Assembly: GCF_001467025.1 (NCBI RefSeq)
Contig: NZ_LNXV01000011.1
Span: 36,705 to 100,704 of the forward strand
Reading direction: 5' to 3'
DNA: 64,000 bases
DNA from: Legionella brunensis
GTDB lineage: Bacteria; Pseudomonadota; Gammaproteobacteria; Legionellales; Legionellaceae
A program made the position numbers and the translations under genes. This document shows, one piece after another, positions 40,110-50,099 of the stretch. The notes under the pieces are model-generated. The model saw only the letters and a program-made list of their open reading frames with translations, made no database searches and was not told the origin of the DNA. Numbering within the stretch: the first letter of the stretch is position 1; every line of letters begins with the position of its first letter.

Positions 40110-41078
40110 TTAGAGTTCAAATTTTGAACCGAGCCGTTTTTCTCTTGCATTATGATAAACCGTTTGCGCAATACCAATATCTTGAATTGCAAGGCCTACA
40201 GATTTAAAAACGGTCATCCGTTTTTTGTAATAATCTGTGTTTTTTTGAATCATATCCCCTAATTCTTTAAGTCTGGTTTTCGTCAATGCTTTATTCTCAA
40301 TGGCATGAATAATTTCGCCTGCTTCTTTAAGTACAGCTCTTTTCTCATCGACGATAACCAAAGCTTTTTTTAAAACATCATTAGCAATCTCTCGCATTTC
40401 TTTGGTATGAGAGCCTATGGCGTTAATATGAATTGAAGGATTAATATCGCTTAAGTGAATAAGTGGTTCTGTACTGCCTGTTGCAGTACAAATAATATCT
40501 GCCTCTTTTACTGCAGCTTTCACATCTCTGTAAGTTTTTACATCAAAGTGATCGCGTATAGCCTCAGCAAATGAATCGGCATTTTTCTTATTTCGTGACC
40601 AAATCGATACGCGGCGAATATCTCGTACCGCAGCAACAGCTTCAAGTTGTGTCACAGCCTGGACACCCGAACCAATAATTGCTAAATGCTGTGCATCCTC
40701 TCTTGCAAGATATTTCGTTGCTAAACCTGAGACGGCTCCAGTTCTAAGGGCTGTCAGATAAGTTCCTTCCATAATGGCTTCTATTTGTCCTGTTTTAGCG
40801 TCTAAAAGCAGAATGGTTCCAAAAATATTAGGGAGATCTTTCTTGGCATTATTAGGAAAAATAGAAACAACTTTTAGCCCCAAAGCTTCTTGTGCTGGTA
40901 TATAGGCAGGCATCGTCAAGGTCAACGCGTTTTCCTTTTCTATGGGAATAGGCGTTCTAAGCGGCATGACAACTTCATGTTTAGCTAACTGTATAAAAGC
41001 AGTTTCCATTGTTTCTATGGCTTCTTTCATCGTGATGCATTGCTTAATGTCTTCCAGCTTTAATAAAGTTAAACTCAT
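40110..41078 (-). CDS. Ornithine cyclodeaminase/mu-crystallin family enzyme
   Basis: About 322 residues from ATG 41078, with TGGAG 10 nt upstream; the frame extends to a TTG at 41102 but the ATG is favoured. The NAD(P)-binding loop is AIIGSGVQAVTQLEA, and LRTGAVSGLATKYLA plus ATGSTEPLIH fit the family. Members include ornithine cyclodeaminase, alanine dehydrogenase and ketimine reductases. The substrate cannot be decided from sequence. It is convergent with the rhomboid gene. Confidence 0.88.
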   Translation of the reverse strand: MSLTLLKLEDIKQCITMKEAIETMETAFIQLAKHEVVMPLRTPIPIEKENALTLTMPAYIPAQEALGLKVVSIFPNNAKKDLPNIFGTILLLDAKTGQIEAIMEGTYLTALRTGAVSGLATKYLAREDAQHLAIIGSGVQAVTQLEAVAAVRDIRRVSIWSRNKKNADSFAEAIRDHFDVKTYRDVKAAVKEADIICTATGSTEPLIHLSDINPSIHINAIGSHTKEMREIANDVLKKALVIVDEKRAVLKEAGEIIHAIENKALTKTRLKELGDMIQKNTDYYKKRMTVFKSVGLAIQDIGIAQTVYHNAREKRLGSKFEL

Positions 41079-41271
41079 AATTAAATACTCCAGGGATTTC
41101 AAAACACCTACAAAGTTAAGCTTAGAATAATATTCATATAAAGGAGACTTATATTTAGCACAAGGTTTTCACTCACGCGAGCTTTAGGAATATTATTGGT
41201 TAAACACTATTGAAAACAGTGCTAGAGGCTACATGATCGAACAGCAAAGAGGCTAAAATTTACTTTTTTCG

Positions 41272-43086
41272 TCAAATATTGGATACTTTATACTCAGTCT
41301 GTAGATTTTCCACATAATTAGCGCTATACTGTACCTCTCCTACTTTTTTACAAAATTGTTTGGCATAAAAATCTGCATCATCACAAACATGAGAATAGAC
41401 ATCATAGGGGGCACCATTTTTAGGTTCATCCTGAGGAGCACCTAAAGTAATGTCTTTAAGATCAATGCCAAATGCTTGTTGTACAATTCCTCTAACGATC
41501 CATTGAGTCGTACCCCCTGTTCCTCTCTCAAAGCTGTAATATCGAGATAACATAAATGCGAGCTTTCCTACTCCCTCTAACAATTCCTCAGGGGATAAGT
41601 TTTTATTATGAAGGTAATAATTCTGCCATGACCTAAGAGCTTCAGCTCTAGGAGTAACCGCACTTGCTGGGGGTTGGAATTCTGTCTTTACAGCAGCCAG
41701 AAGATTGTTAGAATCATAAATTAATGTTAATTTTTCTTCAGGAAGATAAATTTTCTCACCATTCCCCAGGATAACAGGTGATTTTAAACACAACTCTTTA
41801 GGATTGCCATCAAGTTTCTTTTGCAAGATCAGTGCATCTGACAGTGATACAAAAGCCGCGTTAGCAATAACACTCTCCAATATACTGTTATCATTTGAAT
41901 ATCCATCCTGATTAATAACTTCTGTTCTTGGGGTGCCAAAACGAGTTTCCTCTGATTCATGTCGTATCCCTGCTATCTTACCTCTTATTAAGGCGGCATA
42001 CTTTAATACTTTTTCTAGTGGTTCATTTTGTTTTATTTGGGTGCCTATATTTTCTTCTACTGCATTGCAACATAAAGTCCAAAATTCACGTGAAGCTTTG
42101 CTTTTGGCATCCTGAGTAAAAAAAGTATAGGTGGTATTTAATCGTGCATCACAGGATTTATCTGTAATAGGCTTGTAGTCCAATATTTGCTCTTGCGTTG
42201 TCTTAGTTAACAAACCTAGACTATATAAGTCTTTTAATTGCTTTGTTTTTATTTCTACCACCTCCTTGTCCAAATTAAGCAACCACTTCTTCTGGGAGTC
42301 AGTCACTACTTCTGGTAAGTCTTTTAGGAACCTAAATTTTGCCAAAGTATCTTTTTTATTTCGTGATCCTACTTCTTCAGCACTTAGTAGAGTCCCTCTT
42401 AAGCTTTCTATTTCTTGGATAATGGATTGCTCCATCCATGCATTTTTTTTACTAATATTAGCGTCTAGATTCTCTTCCGTGTATTGGTTAAGGTTACCGA
42501 TTTGTTGATTTGAGGCCGATATAATGTCAGTAATCAATTGAGGATGCTCAGAAATTCCATTCGCGATAGCTGTAATATCCTTTTGAAATGCTATAATTTC
42601 CCCTTTGAGATTATCTCTTCTCTCTATAAGAATCCTTGCTTCAGGGATAGAATAGTCGAGAGTAAAATCCTTCTCTGTAATTTTAGCTATGGTCTTTTCC
42701 AGTTCTTGTACTTTTTTTAGAAGAAGCGGGTATTTTTTGTATATTTTTTCTTCAAGTTCTAAGAGTTTTTGATTGTTCAATAATAATCCAATTTCATCTT
42801 CATGAATAAGAGCTTCAAATTCATTGGGCATTTCTTTTTTTTCATATGCCTCTAGAAGCAATTTTGCAATGCTTTGTGGCTCAGCATTATAAAAGGCCGC
42901 TTGCACAGATAAAATCTTAACCCCCTTCTCATCGCTCCATGTTTGAATGGAAAGGTCATCCTTATCCTCTATAGAACCATTATAATCATTGCGATTTACT
43001 GATAACGGAGCATCCGTCAACAAAAATGAAATTTCTACACCATTCTGGTTACAACTAAATTTTAACTTCATACATCTTGCCCGCAT
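41272..43086 (-). CDS. Large unknown effector-like protein with coiled-coil potential
   Basis: 604 residues, family not recognised. Met6 (43071) is an alternative start; neither has a clear ribosome-binding site. Residues about 100-300 are rich in Glu, Lys and Leu with heptad-like stretches (KVQELEKTIAKITEKD). The C-terminal third contains a Tyr/Cys-rich segment (YDVYSHVCDDADFYAKQFCK). There is no signal peptide or membrane helix. It is monocistronic, AT-rich and orphan, as expected for a Dot/Icm substrate, but no catalytic motif supports a specific role. Confidence 0.6.
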   Translation of the reverse strand: MRARCMKLKFSCNQNGVEISFLLTDAPLSVNRNDYNGSIEDKDDLSIQTWSDEKGVKILSVQAAFYNAEPQSIAKLLLEAYEKKEMPNEFEALIHEDEIGLLLNNQKLLELEEKIYKKYPLLLKKVQELEKTIAKITEKDFTLDYSIPEARILIERRDNLKGEIIAFQKDITAIANGISEHPQLITDIISASNQQIGNLNQYTEENLDANISKKNAWMEQSIIQEIESLRGTLLSAEEVGSRNKKDTLAKFRFLKDLPEVVTDSQKKWLLNLDKEVVEIKTKQLKDLYSLGLLTKTTQEQILDYKPITDKSCDARLNTTYTFFTQDAKSKASREFWTLCCNAVEENIGTQIKQNEPLEKVLKYAALIRGKIAGIRHESEETRFGTPRTEVINQDGYSNDNSILESVIANAAFVSLSDALILQKKLDGNPKELCLKSPVILGNGEKIYLPEEKLTLIYDSNNLLAAVKTEFQPPASAVTPRAEALRSWQNYYLHNKNLSPEELLEGVGKLAFMLSRYYSFERGTGGTTQWIVRGIVQQAFGIDLKDITLGAPQDEPKNGAPYDVYSHVCDDADFYAKQFCKKVGEVQYSANYVENLQTEYKVSNI

Positions 43087-43327
43087 AGCAAAGATTCTTA
43101 AAGTATAACCAAATGGTTATATTTTGCACATTTGATCCAAATAAATACCCCACACAGTTCGTTGAGACTAGAATAGGAACTACTTTTTTGTAAAATCTTA
43201 AGCAGCAGATTTGATTGACAAAAAAATATTGGAATTATTGGTAGTATTTATCAAGCCAATCGTAGCAGTCTTGTAATATTGTTATTCGTATGCGACAGTT
43301 TAAAATTCATAGCCATAAGGAAATATT

Positions 43328-43705
43328 ATGAAAGTTAGAACTATCGCTGAATTTGTTACAGCATTATCTTTGGTTACATTTGTGGCAAACGCCAACTGGG
43401 TTTGTAACGTGGCCAACAAGCGCGGCGAACACTGGACTTTTACAGCCCCCACTCAAGAAGGTGCCCAATCAATGGCGAAAAATGCCTGCGATGTTAACAG
43501 TATTAATCCTAACAACTGTAATCCTGATTGCTATGATAATGGTGTAGCAGCTGGCCGTTGGCATTGCGTAGTTAGCAACCTGAAGGGACAGAATTGGTCG
43601 TTTTTTGCACCAACCCAAGAACAAGCAAATGCTTTAGCTAAGAATGCCTGTGATGTAAATAGCATTAATCCTAATAATTGCAATCCTTCTTGTGTTCCTG
43701 AATAA
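43328..43705 (+). CDS. Small secreted protein with two tandem Cys-rich modules
   Basis: 125 residues with a signal peptide ending near ANA (residue 22). The mature protein is two copies of a roughly 50-residue module: W-x-C-x-V, then W-T/S-F-x-APTQE, then the nearly identical KNACDVNSINPNNCNP. Each copy holds four Cys, probably two disulfides. AAGGAA precedes the ATG. Internal duplication is clear from the sequence. The family is not firmly recognised. The location is probably periplasmic or extracellular, and the role is unknown. Confidence 0.8.
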   Translation: MKVRTIAEFVTALSLVTFVANANWVCNVANKRGEHWTFTAPTQEGAQSMAKNACDVNSINPNNCNPDCYDNGVAAGRWHCVVSNLKGQNWSFFAPTQEQANALAKNACDVNSINPNNCNPSCVPE

Positions 43706-43717
43706 TCCATCTCGTTC

Positions 43718-43736
43718 GGGCGGGTAAGAGCCGCCC
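43718..43736 (+). terminator. GC-rich hairpin after the small secreted-protein gene
   Basis: GGGCGG (43718-43723) pairs perfectly with CCGCCC (43731-43736) around a 7-nt loop, 13 bp after the stop codon. It is unusually GC-rich for the region. No T-run follows, so termination is uncertain; it may instead stabilise the 3' end of the mRNA. Confidence 0.4.
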
Positions 43737-43869
43737 CTGCCAGAATCGTCGCAAACTTACAAAAATGTTTTAATTATCTAGAGGTTAGGGCGAAACCCCA
43801 AGAATAGAAGCCATGGCTATTTTATAGTATACTAACGCCCCTTGCAGTTTATAGACACACGTTCACTCC

Positions 43870-46800
43870 ATGGCCAAACTTATCCTCAATCTTCCTAAAA
43901 TTGATAAAAAACAGACATGGGGCCAGTTGTATGGCAGCAGTCTTCCACTAGCAATCGCTGAGTTTTGTCAGCAAAAATCAGGAATTAAACTGTTAATTAC
44001 CCCTGATAATTTAAGTGCCGGACAGCTTCTGGCGGAATTGCGTTTTTTTTTAAGTGATGAAGAAACTTCACCAGAATTATTGTTTTTCCCAGATTGGGAA
44101 ACACTGCCTTACGACCAATTCTCCCCTCACCAAGATATTATTTCCGAACGATTGGCAAGCTTAAGCCGCCTACAACAAGCGGCAAACGCCATTGTCATTA
44201 GTTCAGTTAATACATTAATGCATCGTTTGTGTCCATCACAATTTTTAAACCATCATGCTTTAATGCTCAAAGAAGGCCAAACACTGAACCTAGAACATTT
44301 CAGACATCAGTTGCAGGAAGCAGGCTATTACTGTGTAAACAAGGTATTAGAACATGGAGAGTTTGCCATTCGCGGGGCAATTATCGATATTTATCCCATG
44401 GGGAGCACTATCCCTTTTCGCATTGAGTTATTTGATGATGTTATCGATAGTTTGCGTCAATTTGATACTGAGTCACAACGCACAATCACAAAAATTGCCG
44501 AGATTCAGCTTTTACCAGCCCGCGAATTTCCATTGAATGAACAAAGTATCACTTTATTTCGTCGTGCGTTTAGAGAACAATTTGCCGGCAACCCTAGTCA
44601 ATGCCCTGTTTACGAGGCAGTCAGCGAGAACCAGTACCCTTCAGGAATTGAATACTATTTGCCTTTATTTTTTGAACAGACAGCTACCTTTTTTGATTAC
44701 TTACCCGCAGATGCCAATGTATGTCTCATTGAAAAAGTCTCTGAGCAGGCTGAGCAATTTTGGCAAGAAGTTACAACACGTTATGAGCAGCGAAGTTATG
44801 ACATTACCCGCCCCATTCTTAAGCCGAATCACTGCTTTCTAACACCTACGGAACTACTCACTTACGCCAATAAATACCAGCAGCTTCGCTGTTACCATCA
44901 ACCTGTTGAAAAGAAAGGGGCGGTACTTAATTTTAATGTTGATAAAGCTCCTTCCTTACCAATTGAGCGTCAAGCAGAAAACCCGCTTACAAAATTGAGT
45001 ACCTATTTAGATAATAAGAACAAACGCTTTTTAATGGTTGTTGAAAGCGCTGGAAGACGGGAAGTGCTTCTGGATTTACTGAAACAGGCCACCATAACAC
45101 CTAAAATCCAGCCCTCTTGGCAAGCCTTTCTCAATGACACCTCTTCGGTCAACATTACTACGGGCCCTCTCATTTATGGTACTGAATTAATTGATCAGCA
45201 AATCAGTATTATTGTGGAAGCGCAATTATTTGGTGAGCAAGCTATACCTCAACGTCGTAGCACGCAAAAAACAGTCGATCCTGATTTGATTATTCGCGAT
45301 TTAGCAGAATTGCGGATAGACACCCCCGTTGTTCACCTACAATTCGGGGTAGGTCGTTATAAAGGACTTAAAACTTTAGACAGTAATGGCACTCTCAATG
45401 AGTTTCTTGTATTAGCTTATGCCGGCGATGATAAAATTTATGTCCCAGTGACATCACTTCATTTGATCAGTCGTTACACAGGCATGGATAGTGAACACGC
45501 GCCCCTCCATAAATTGGGGACTGATCAGTGGCAAAAAGAAAAGAAAAAAGCAGCTGAAAAAATCCATGATGTCGCTATCCACTTATTAGAAGTTTATGCC
45601 AAGCGTGAAGCCAAACCAGGCTATATTTACCAATTTCATCCTAGCGATTACCAACGCTTTGCCAGCGGCTTTCCTTTTGCTGAAACAACGGATCAATTGA
45701 AGGCAATTGAACAAATCATTAAAGATATGGAATCGCCCCGTCCAATGGATAGACTGATTTGCGGAGACGTCGGTTTTGGGAAAACTGAAGTTGCCATGCG
45801 TGCTGCTTTTATTGCCGTTCAAAATAGCAAACAAGTTTGTATCTTAGTCCCTACTACCTTACTTGCTGCTCAACATTTCGAAACTTTCCGCGACCGTTTT
45901 GCCGAGTTTCCCGTGAATATTGAACTACTCTCACGATTTCGTAGTGGCAAAGAATCCGAAAAAGTTATTGAGTCTTTAAAAAGTGGGCAGATTGATATTG
46001 TAATTGGAACACACAAACTTTTTTCCAAAGACATTACCTTTAAAAATCTAGGATTACTCATCATTGATGAGGAGCATCGCTTTGGTGTCAAACAAAAAGA
46101 ACATATCAAATCATTACGTACCCATGTTGATATCTTATCAATGACAGCCACCCCTATTCCCAGGACTCTAAACATGGCTATGGCAGGCATCCGCGATATC
46201 TCTCTTATCGCAACTCCTCCTGCAAAAAGATTAGCCATTAAAACATTTTGGCAAGAAAAAAATGACTATATTCTCCGTGAAGCAATGCTGCGGGAAATTT
46301 TAAGGGGTGGCCAGGTTTATTTTCTTCACAACAATGTGCAAACCCTTGAACAAGTTAGCCAGGATTTACAAGCTCTGGTACCAGAAGCTAAAGTACGTGG
46401 CGCACATGGACAAATGCATGAACGTGAGTTAGAGCGGATTATGTCTGATTTTTATCATCACCGCTTTAATGTGCTGGTCTGCACAACGATTATTGAAACC
46501 GGCATCGACATTCCGACAGCCAATACCATTATTATTGATAGAGCTGACAAATTTGGTTTAGCGCAACTCCACCAATTACGTGGCCGCGTGGGGCGTTCGC
46601 ATCACCAAGCATACGCTTATCTGTTAACTCCTAATGAAAAATTATTAACCCCTGATGCCGTCAAACGTCTTGAGGCCATTGTTTCTCTAGAAGACTTAGG
46701 CGCAGGTTTTACACTCGCCACGCACGATTTAGAAATCCGCGGGGCGGGTGAATTATTAGGGGAAGAGCAAAGCGGCAACATGCAAGCAATCGGTTTTAGC

Positions 46801-47331
46801 CTATTTATGGAAATGCTTGATAAAGCAGTAAGCGACTTAAAAGCCGGGAAAACCCCTGAATTAGCAACTCCTATGCAGCAAGGGCCTGATATTGACTTAC
46901 GATTAAGCGCAATTATTCCTGAGGATTATATTGCTGATATCCACACACGATTAATTATGTATAAACGGATTGCGAATGCCAAAGATAAACAACAATTGCG
47001 TGATCTGCAAATTGAAATGATTGACCGCTTTGGCTTATTACCACAGCCTGCTAAAAATCTTTTGTTAGTCACGGAACTTAAATTGTTGGCAACTAAATTG
47101 GGCATTAATAAAATTAACGTAGCCCAGCAAAATGGCAAACTTGAATTTACTGATCAACCCCAAATTGATCCCGCAATATTGATTAATCTCATTCAACTAC
47201 ATGCTAAACGCTATCAAATGGATGGGCCTACTCGCTTGAGGTTTACCCTGGATAGTACTGCAGCAGAAGAACGCATTCATGAAACACAGTCATTATTAAT
47301 AAAGTTAGCAAATAAAGAAATAGAATGGTGA
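43870..47331 (+). CDS. mfd: Transcription-repair coupling factor Mfd
   Basis: 1153 residues, full length. Mfd removes RNA polymerase stalled at lesions and recruits UvrA. The UvrB-like N-terminus (LPYDQFSPHQDIISERLA), the RNA-polymerase-interacting domain (VVHLQFGVGRYKG) and the RecG-like motor are present: Walker A ICGDVGFGKTEVAMRAAF, DEEH in IIDEEHRFGVKQ, MTATPIPRTLNMAM, QLRGRVGRSHHQAYAYLL and the C-terminal TRCF domain. It stands alone between effector-like genes. Confidence 0.98.
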   Translation: MAKLILNLPKIDKKQTWGQLYGSSLPLAIAEFCQQKSGIKLLITPDNLSAGQLLAELRFFLSDEETSPELLFFPDWETLPYDQFSPHQDIISERLASLSRLQQAANAIVISSVNTLMHRLCPSQFLNHHALMLKEGQTLNLEHFRHQLQEAGYYCVNKVLEHGEFAIRGAIIDIYPMGSTIPFRIELFDDVIDSLRQFDTESQRTITKIAEIQLLPAREFPLNEQSITLFRRAFREQFAGNPSQCPVYEAVSENQYPSGIEYYLPLFFEQTATFFDYLPADANVCLIEKVSEQAEQFWQEVTTRYEQRSYDITRPILKPNHCFLTPTELLTYANKYQQLRCYHQPVEKKGAVLNFNVDKAPSLPIERQAENPLTKLSTYLDNKNKRFLMVVESAGRREVLLDLLKQATITPKIQPSWQAFLNDTSSVNITTGPLIYGTELIDQQISIIVEAQLFGEQAIPQRRSTQKTVDPDLIIRDLAELRIDTPVVHLQFGVGRYKGLKTLDSNGTLNEFLVLAYAGDDKIYVPVTSLHLISRYTGMDSEHAPLHKLGTDQWQKEKKKAAEKIHDVAIHLLEVYAKREAKPGYIYQFHPSDYQRFASGFPFAETTDQLKAIEQIIKDMESPRPMDRLICGDVGFGKTEVAMRAAFIAVQNSKQVCILVPTTLLAAQHFETFRDRFAEFPVNIELLSRFRSGKESEKVIESLKSGQIDIVIGTHKLFSKDITFKNLGLLIIDEEHRFGVKQKEHIKSLRTHVDILSMTATPIPRTLNMAMAGIRDISLIATPPAKRLAIKTFWQEKNDYILREAMLREILRGGQVYFLHNNVQTLEQVSQDLQALVPEAKVRGAHGQMHERELERIMSDFYHHRFNVLVCTTIIETGIDIPTANTIIIDRADKFGLAQLHQLRGRVGRSHHQAYAYLLTPNEKLLTPDAVKRLEAIVSLEDLGAGFTLATHDLEIRGAGELLGEEQSGNMQAIGFSLFMEMLDKAVSDLKAGKTPELATPMQQGPDIDLRLSAIIPEDYIADIHTRLIMYKRIANAKDKQQLRDLQIEMIDRFGLLPQPAKNLLLVTELKLLATKLGINKINVAQQNGKLEFTDQPQIDPAILINLIQLHAKRYQMDGPTRLRFTLDSTAAEERIHETQSLLIKLANKEIEW

Positions 47332-47384
47332 TTAAGACACCATTTGGAATACGACAATCTAAATCATAACGCTCATTAAATGAT

Positions 47385-48683
47385 CTATATATCCAAATTT
47401 AAATATGACTTGGGATTTTGTAATTCCTCTGGTACCACTTCTTTGAATTGGCCTTGATAGCGGATAAACTCAAGACGACGCATCAGTGAACCCTGCGCAT
47501 TAAAATTCGGATTCTTTTTCATCTCCATCTCAAGTTGCTCTAATACAAAACTAATATTAGCCTCTTCTTTCTGCAGACTCTTTATAGAAGCAGACACTAT
47601 TTGATGGTGATTGCGATTCCAATGACCAGTAAAAAATAAACCTAAAGTTGGAGAAAACCAATTTTGCTTGTTGTAATCAATGAGTATGTCTAAAGCATTT
47701 TCATCAAAAGATTTCTCTTCATGCCATAAATGAGTATAACGCTCATAAAGACTCTTCACCTGCTTGGCAGCTTCCACTGTCCCTATATCTGCTAAGAATT
47801 GAGACTCTTTAAATGTAAAATCGAATTGCTGTGGCGAAACTAAATATTGGATTAATGTTCTATTGGCTTCTTGCAAATAATTTTTAGGCTGCGACGCTAA
47901 AAAATTGCTCATTGAATTGTTATCATCTATCTCATCTAGGTCAGCTAATTTGCTAAGCGCAATATAGATAGCAACCAAATCTTTAGCGCGCTTTTCTGAT
48001 TTTGATGAAGCATCAATTGCTATTTTTTTCCTAGTGAATGGGCAAACGACCTGATTTTCAGTTAGCACTTCCCCTTCATGTAGTAATGTTTTTTTCTTTT
48101 GATCAACGATTGCCGCTTGCTTCAATACCATTGCTTGGCAAAATTGCGGTAAAAAGAGTATGGGGTCATTTGGACCCAATCCTTTCATGATTTCAATGAT
48201 TGACAGAATATCTTCCAGGAAAGGAAGAAAATCATCATTTAATCTTAATACTACCTCATTTAAAATGACCGGTTGTAACAAACCGATCATAATAATGCTC
48301 TGAAATTGAGCACATTTTCGGAATATTGTTTCAATAGGTTGATTACCCATAGTTAACAAAATGGATTTATACTTTTTTTGCAGCTCTGGTAATTCATTCT
48401 CTTCTTCTAGCGCAATACTAATTGCTGATACATCAGCTTCATCTCGTGTAATTAACTTGCGAATGTCATCTAATACTTTCTTAAGTCCATTTATTGTGTC
48501 CTCTGATATTAAGCGAACTTCAGCATAAGGGTCTTCATAGCTTGCAAGGAGGGGTGTTTCTGGAATTTCAAAAAGCTGAGAATCTATAATATACGTTGCT
48601 TTTTCTTTGATTTTTTCTGCGAATTTACGAGTATCGATTTGAGTAAAAAATGGCACAGCAACCCCGTCTGATGGATGAATCAC
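47385..48683 (-). CDS. Unknown helical effector-like protein
   Basis: 432 residues from a GTG at 48683. A second GTG at 48656 (VPFFTQIDTRKF) has GGGG five nt upstream and is a good alternative start. The protein is predominantly helical, with Glu/Lys/Leu-rich stretches and no signal or membrane segment. One segment, VVCPFTRKKI (near residue 215), contains the only notable Cys. The C-terminus is acidic then polar (EVVPEELQNPKSYLNLDI), resembling the Glu-rich C-terminal signals of Dot/Icm substrates. No family is recognised. It follows mfd convergently and precedes another orphan on the same strand. Confidence 0.6.
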   Translation of the reverse strand: MIHPSDGVAVPFFTQIDTRKFAEKIKEKATYIIDSQLFEIPETPLLASYEDPYAEVRLISEDTINGLKKVLDDIRKLITRDEADVSAISIALEEENELPELQKKYKSILLTMGNQPIETIFRKCAQFQSIIMIGLLQPVILNEVVLRLNDDFLPFLEDILSIIEIMKGLGPNDPILFLPQFCQAMVLKQAAIVDQKKKTLLHEGEVLTENQVVCPFTRKKIAIDASSKSEKRAKDLVAIYIALSKLADLDEIDDNNSMSNFLASQPKNYLQEANRTLIQYLVSPQQFDFTFKESQFLADIGTVEAAKQVKSLYERYTHLWHEEKSFDENALDILIDYNKQNWFSPTLGLFFTGHWNRNHHQIVSASIKSLQKEEANISFVLEQLEMEMKKNPNFNAQGSLMRRLEFIRYQGQFKEVVPEELQNPKSYLNLDI

Positions 48684-48764
48684 ATAGCACTAATGACTCA
48701 TTTTTTTACAATTTGGGCATTTTAAATAAAATATGAATTTTGATCAATAACTTTTTACTAGTTC

Positions 48765-49874
48765 CTAGGAACCCCAAGGCCCTTTTGGCCTTTCCCACAA
48801 TTCATCTTTATCATGCAATTGCTTACTGTAAGCCTTGTCTAAATATACCTTGGTGCCTTCCAGTAAATTAGCAGCTACCCTTCTAAACATCGGATCGGAA
48901 TCTTTATTAATCATCATTTCTAATGTGTCATAAGCTGTACCGTGTCTGTTATTGACTCGATGAGTTACTCTTGCCATTTTATCAATTATGGCTTCCGTGG
49001 AAGGCTGAAAAAATGCAGACCGGCTATTTGCTGCGGCATAAAAATCCTTCATTAGTGCAAAAATAGCCTCGACTGTAGGCTCAGTCAGGCTAGGACTAGG
49101 TGTTATGCTCACTGGAGGCAGCGATGCACGTTTAGAAGCAACAACAGGAGTCGCTAAAAACTCTGGCGGTTGATATTCCGAGACAACATCTACCTTAGGA
49201 TTCACAAGACCATGCCAAATTTTTGCCGCTTGCTCACTTTTATTTGCCATAACCTTCCCAGCAGTTTCCCTAAAGCCGATTAATAAAGTTTCAACCTGGC
49301 CACTTAAACCTAAGTTGATAGCCATAGCCTTAATAAGATTTTCATGAGTTGTTTTCCAAAGTTCTATCGCGCCGACATCAGCAACCGTTAACTCTTTGCT
49401 CCAATCAATAATATGTTCTGGTTCAAAATCAAAAAAATAGAGTTTATCGCTAATTACCACATTCCTAGCAACGATATTATCACCCATTCCTTTCACAACA
49501 CTACGATCGCGATCAATTACTCCTGCATCAAGCATCGCGAAAGATAAATTCATAGCCTGACTTAGTAAGGATTTCGACTGTCCCTTAACATCTGACCATT
49601 TCGTTGCTAGTTTATTCGGGTAAGCTTCGCGGATAAAGAAGTCCTCTCCTGCAACAATAACTGGCAAAAATCCCGGCGCTTTTCCTTGCAGCTTTAATGA
49701 GGCATCAAGATCCTTACGAGCACCCAACCCTTGTTTAAATACAATAGAAGCAGGATGAGTAGGATCTGTATCGGTTGATTTTTTGCTTCCTACTAGAACA
49801 GTAATCGCCTCGCCCTCCTTAGCAACCTCAAAATCATAGTAATCACGCATATTGTCAGCGGTTAAATTAGGCAC
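48765..49874 (-). CDS. Unknown protein with possible kinase-like fold
   Basis: 369 residues from GTG 49874, supported by AGGGAATAGAC before it. The first 210 residues hint at a protein-kinase-like arrangement: ASIVFKQG (beta3 Lys), FFIREAYPN (hinge-like), a helix ending in DAGVIDRDRS, then GDNIVARNVVISDKLYFFDFE, where DNI and DFE could stand for the catalytic-loop Asn and DFG. Canonical HRD is absent. Residues about 230-260 are a Pro/Ser-rich linker, then a helical C-terminal domain. No signal peptide. Effector status and kinase fold are both inference. Confidence 0.55.
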   Translation of the reverse strand: MPNLTADNMRDYYDFEVAKEGEAITVLVGSKKSTDTDPTHPASIVFKQGLGARKDLDASLKLQGKAPGFLPVIVAGEDFFIREAYPNKLATKWSDVKGQSKSLLSQAMNLSFAMLDAGVIDRDRSVVKGMGDNIVARNVVISDKLYFFDFEPEHIIDWSKELTVADVGAIELWKTTHENLIKAMAINLGLSGQVETLLIGFRETAGKVMANKSEQAAKIWHGLVNPKVDVVSEYQPPEFLATPVVASKRASLPPVSITPSPSLTEPTVEAIFALMKDFYAAANSRSAFFQPSTEAIIDKMARVTHRVNNRHGTAYDTLEMMINKDSDPMFRRVAANLLEGTKVYLDKAYSKQLHDKDELWERPKGPWGS

Positions 49875-49892
49875 GTCTATTCCCTGTTCTTT

Positions 49893-49910
49893 ATCAACTT
49901 ACTTGTTGAT
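49893..49910. promoter_or_regulatory. Dyad in the divergent promoter region
   Basis: ATCAAC (49893-49898) and GTTGAT (49905-49910) form a perfect 6-bp inverted repeat with a 6-bp spacer, 19 bp upstream of the leftward GTG start. Nearby are a direct repeat AAAAACAGGC (two copies about 19 bp apart, 49926-49955) and ACAGT/ACTGT arms near 49986-49999. These could be operator sites for the divergent genes. No known regulator consensus is recognised. Confidence 0.3.
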
Positions 49911-50099
49911 TTAAATATAGGATAAAAAACAGGCAATAGACTGAAAAACAGGCTCTATGCAGGGAAAAAACTTTTTAAAAAATTTACAGTAAACACTGTT
50001 ATGATGATGAAAAATAGGGAATAATTAACTAAAAGTCGCGCAAAAATCTGGCTTGCATATATACTATAAACGAGAACAATTTAGTATAAGGTTTATATC

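Noticed and set aside
47990..48060. CPFTRKKI in the 432-residue protein as a U-box/RING-type E3 ligase hint
   Set aside because: Only one Cys is present and the surrounding residues lack the U-box pattern; the resemblance is a few residues.
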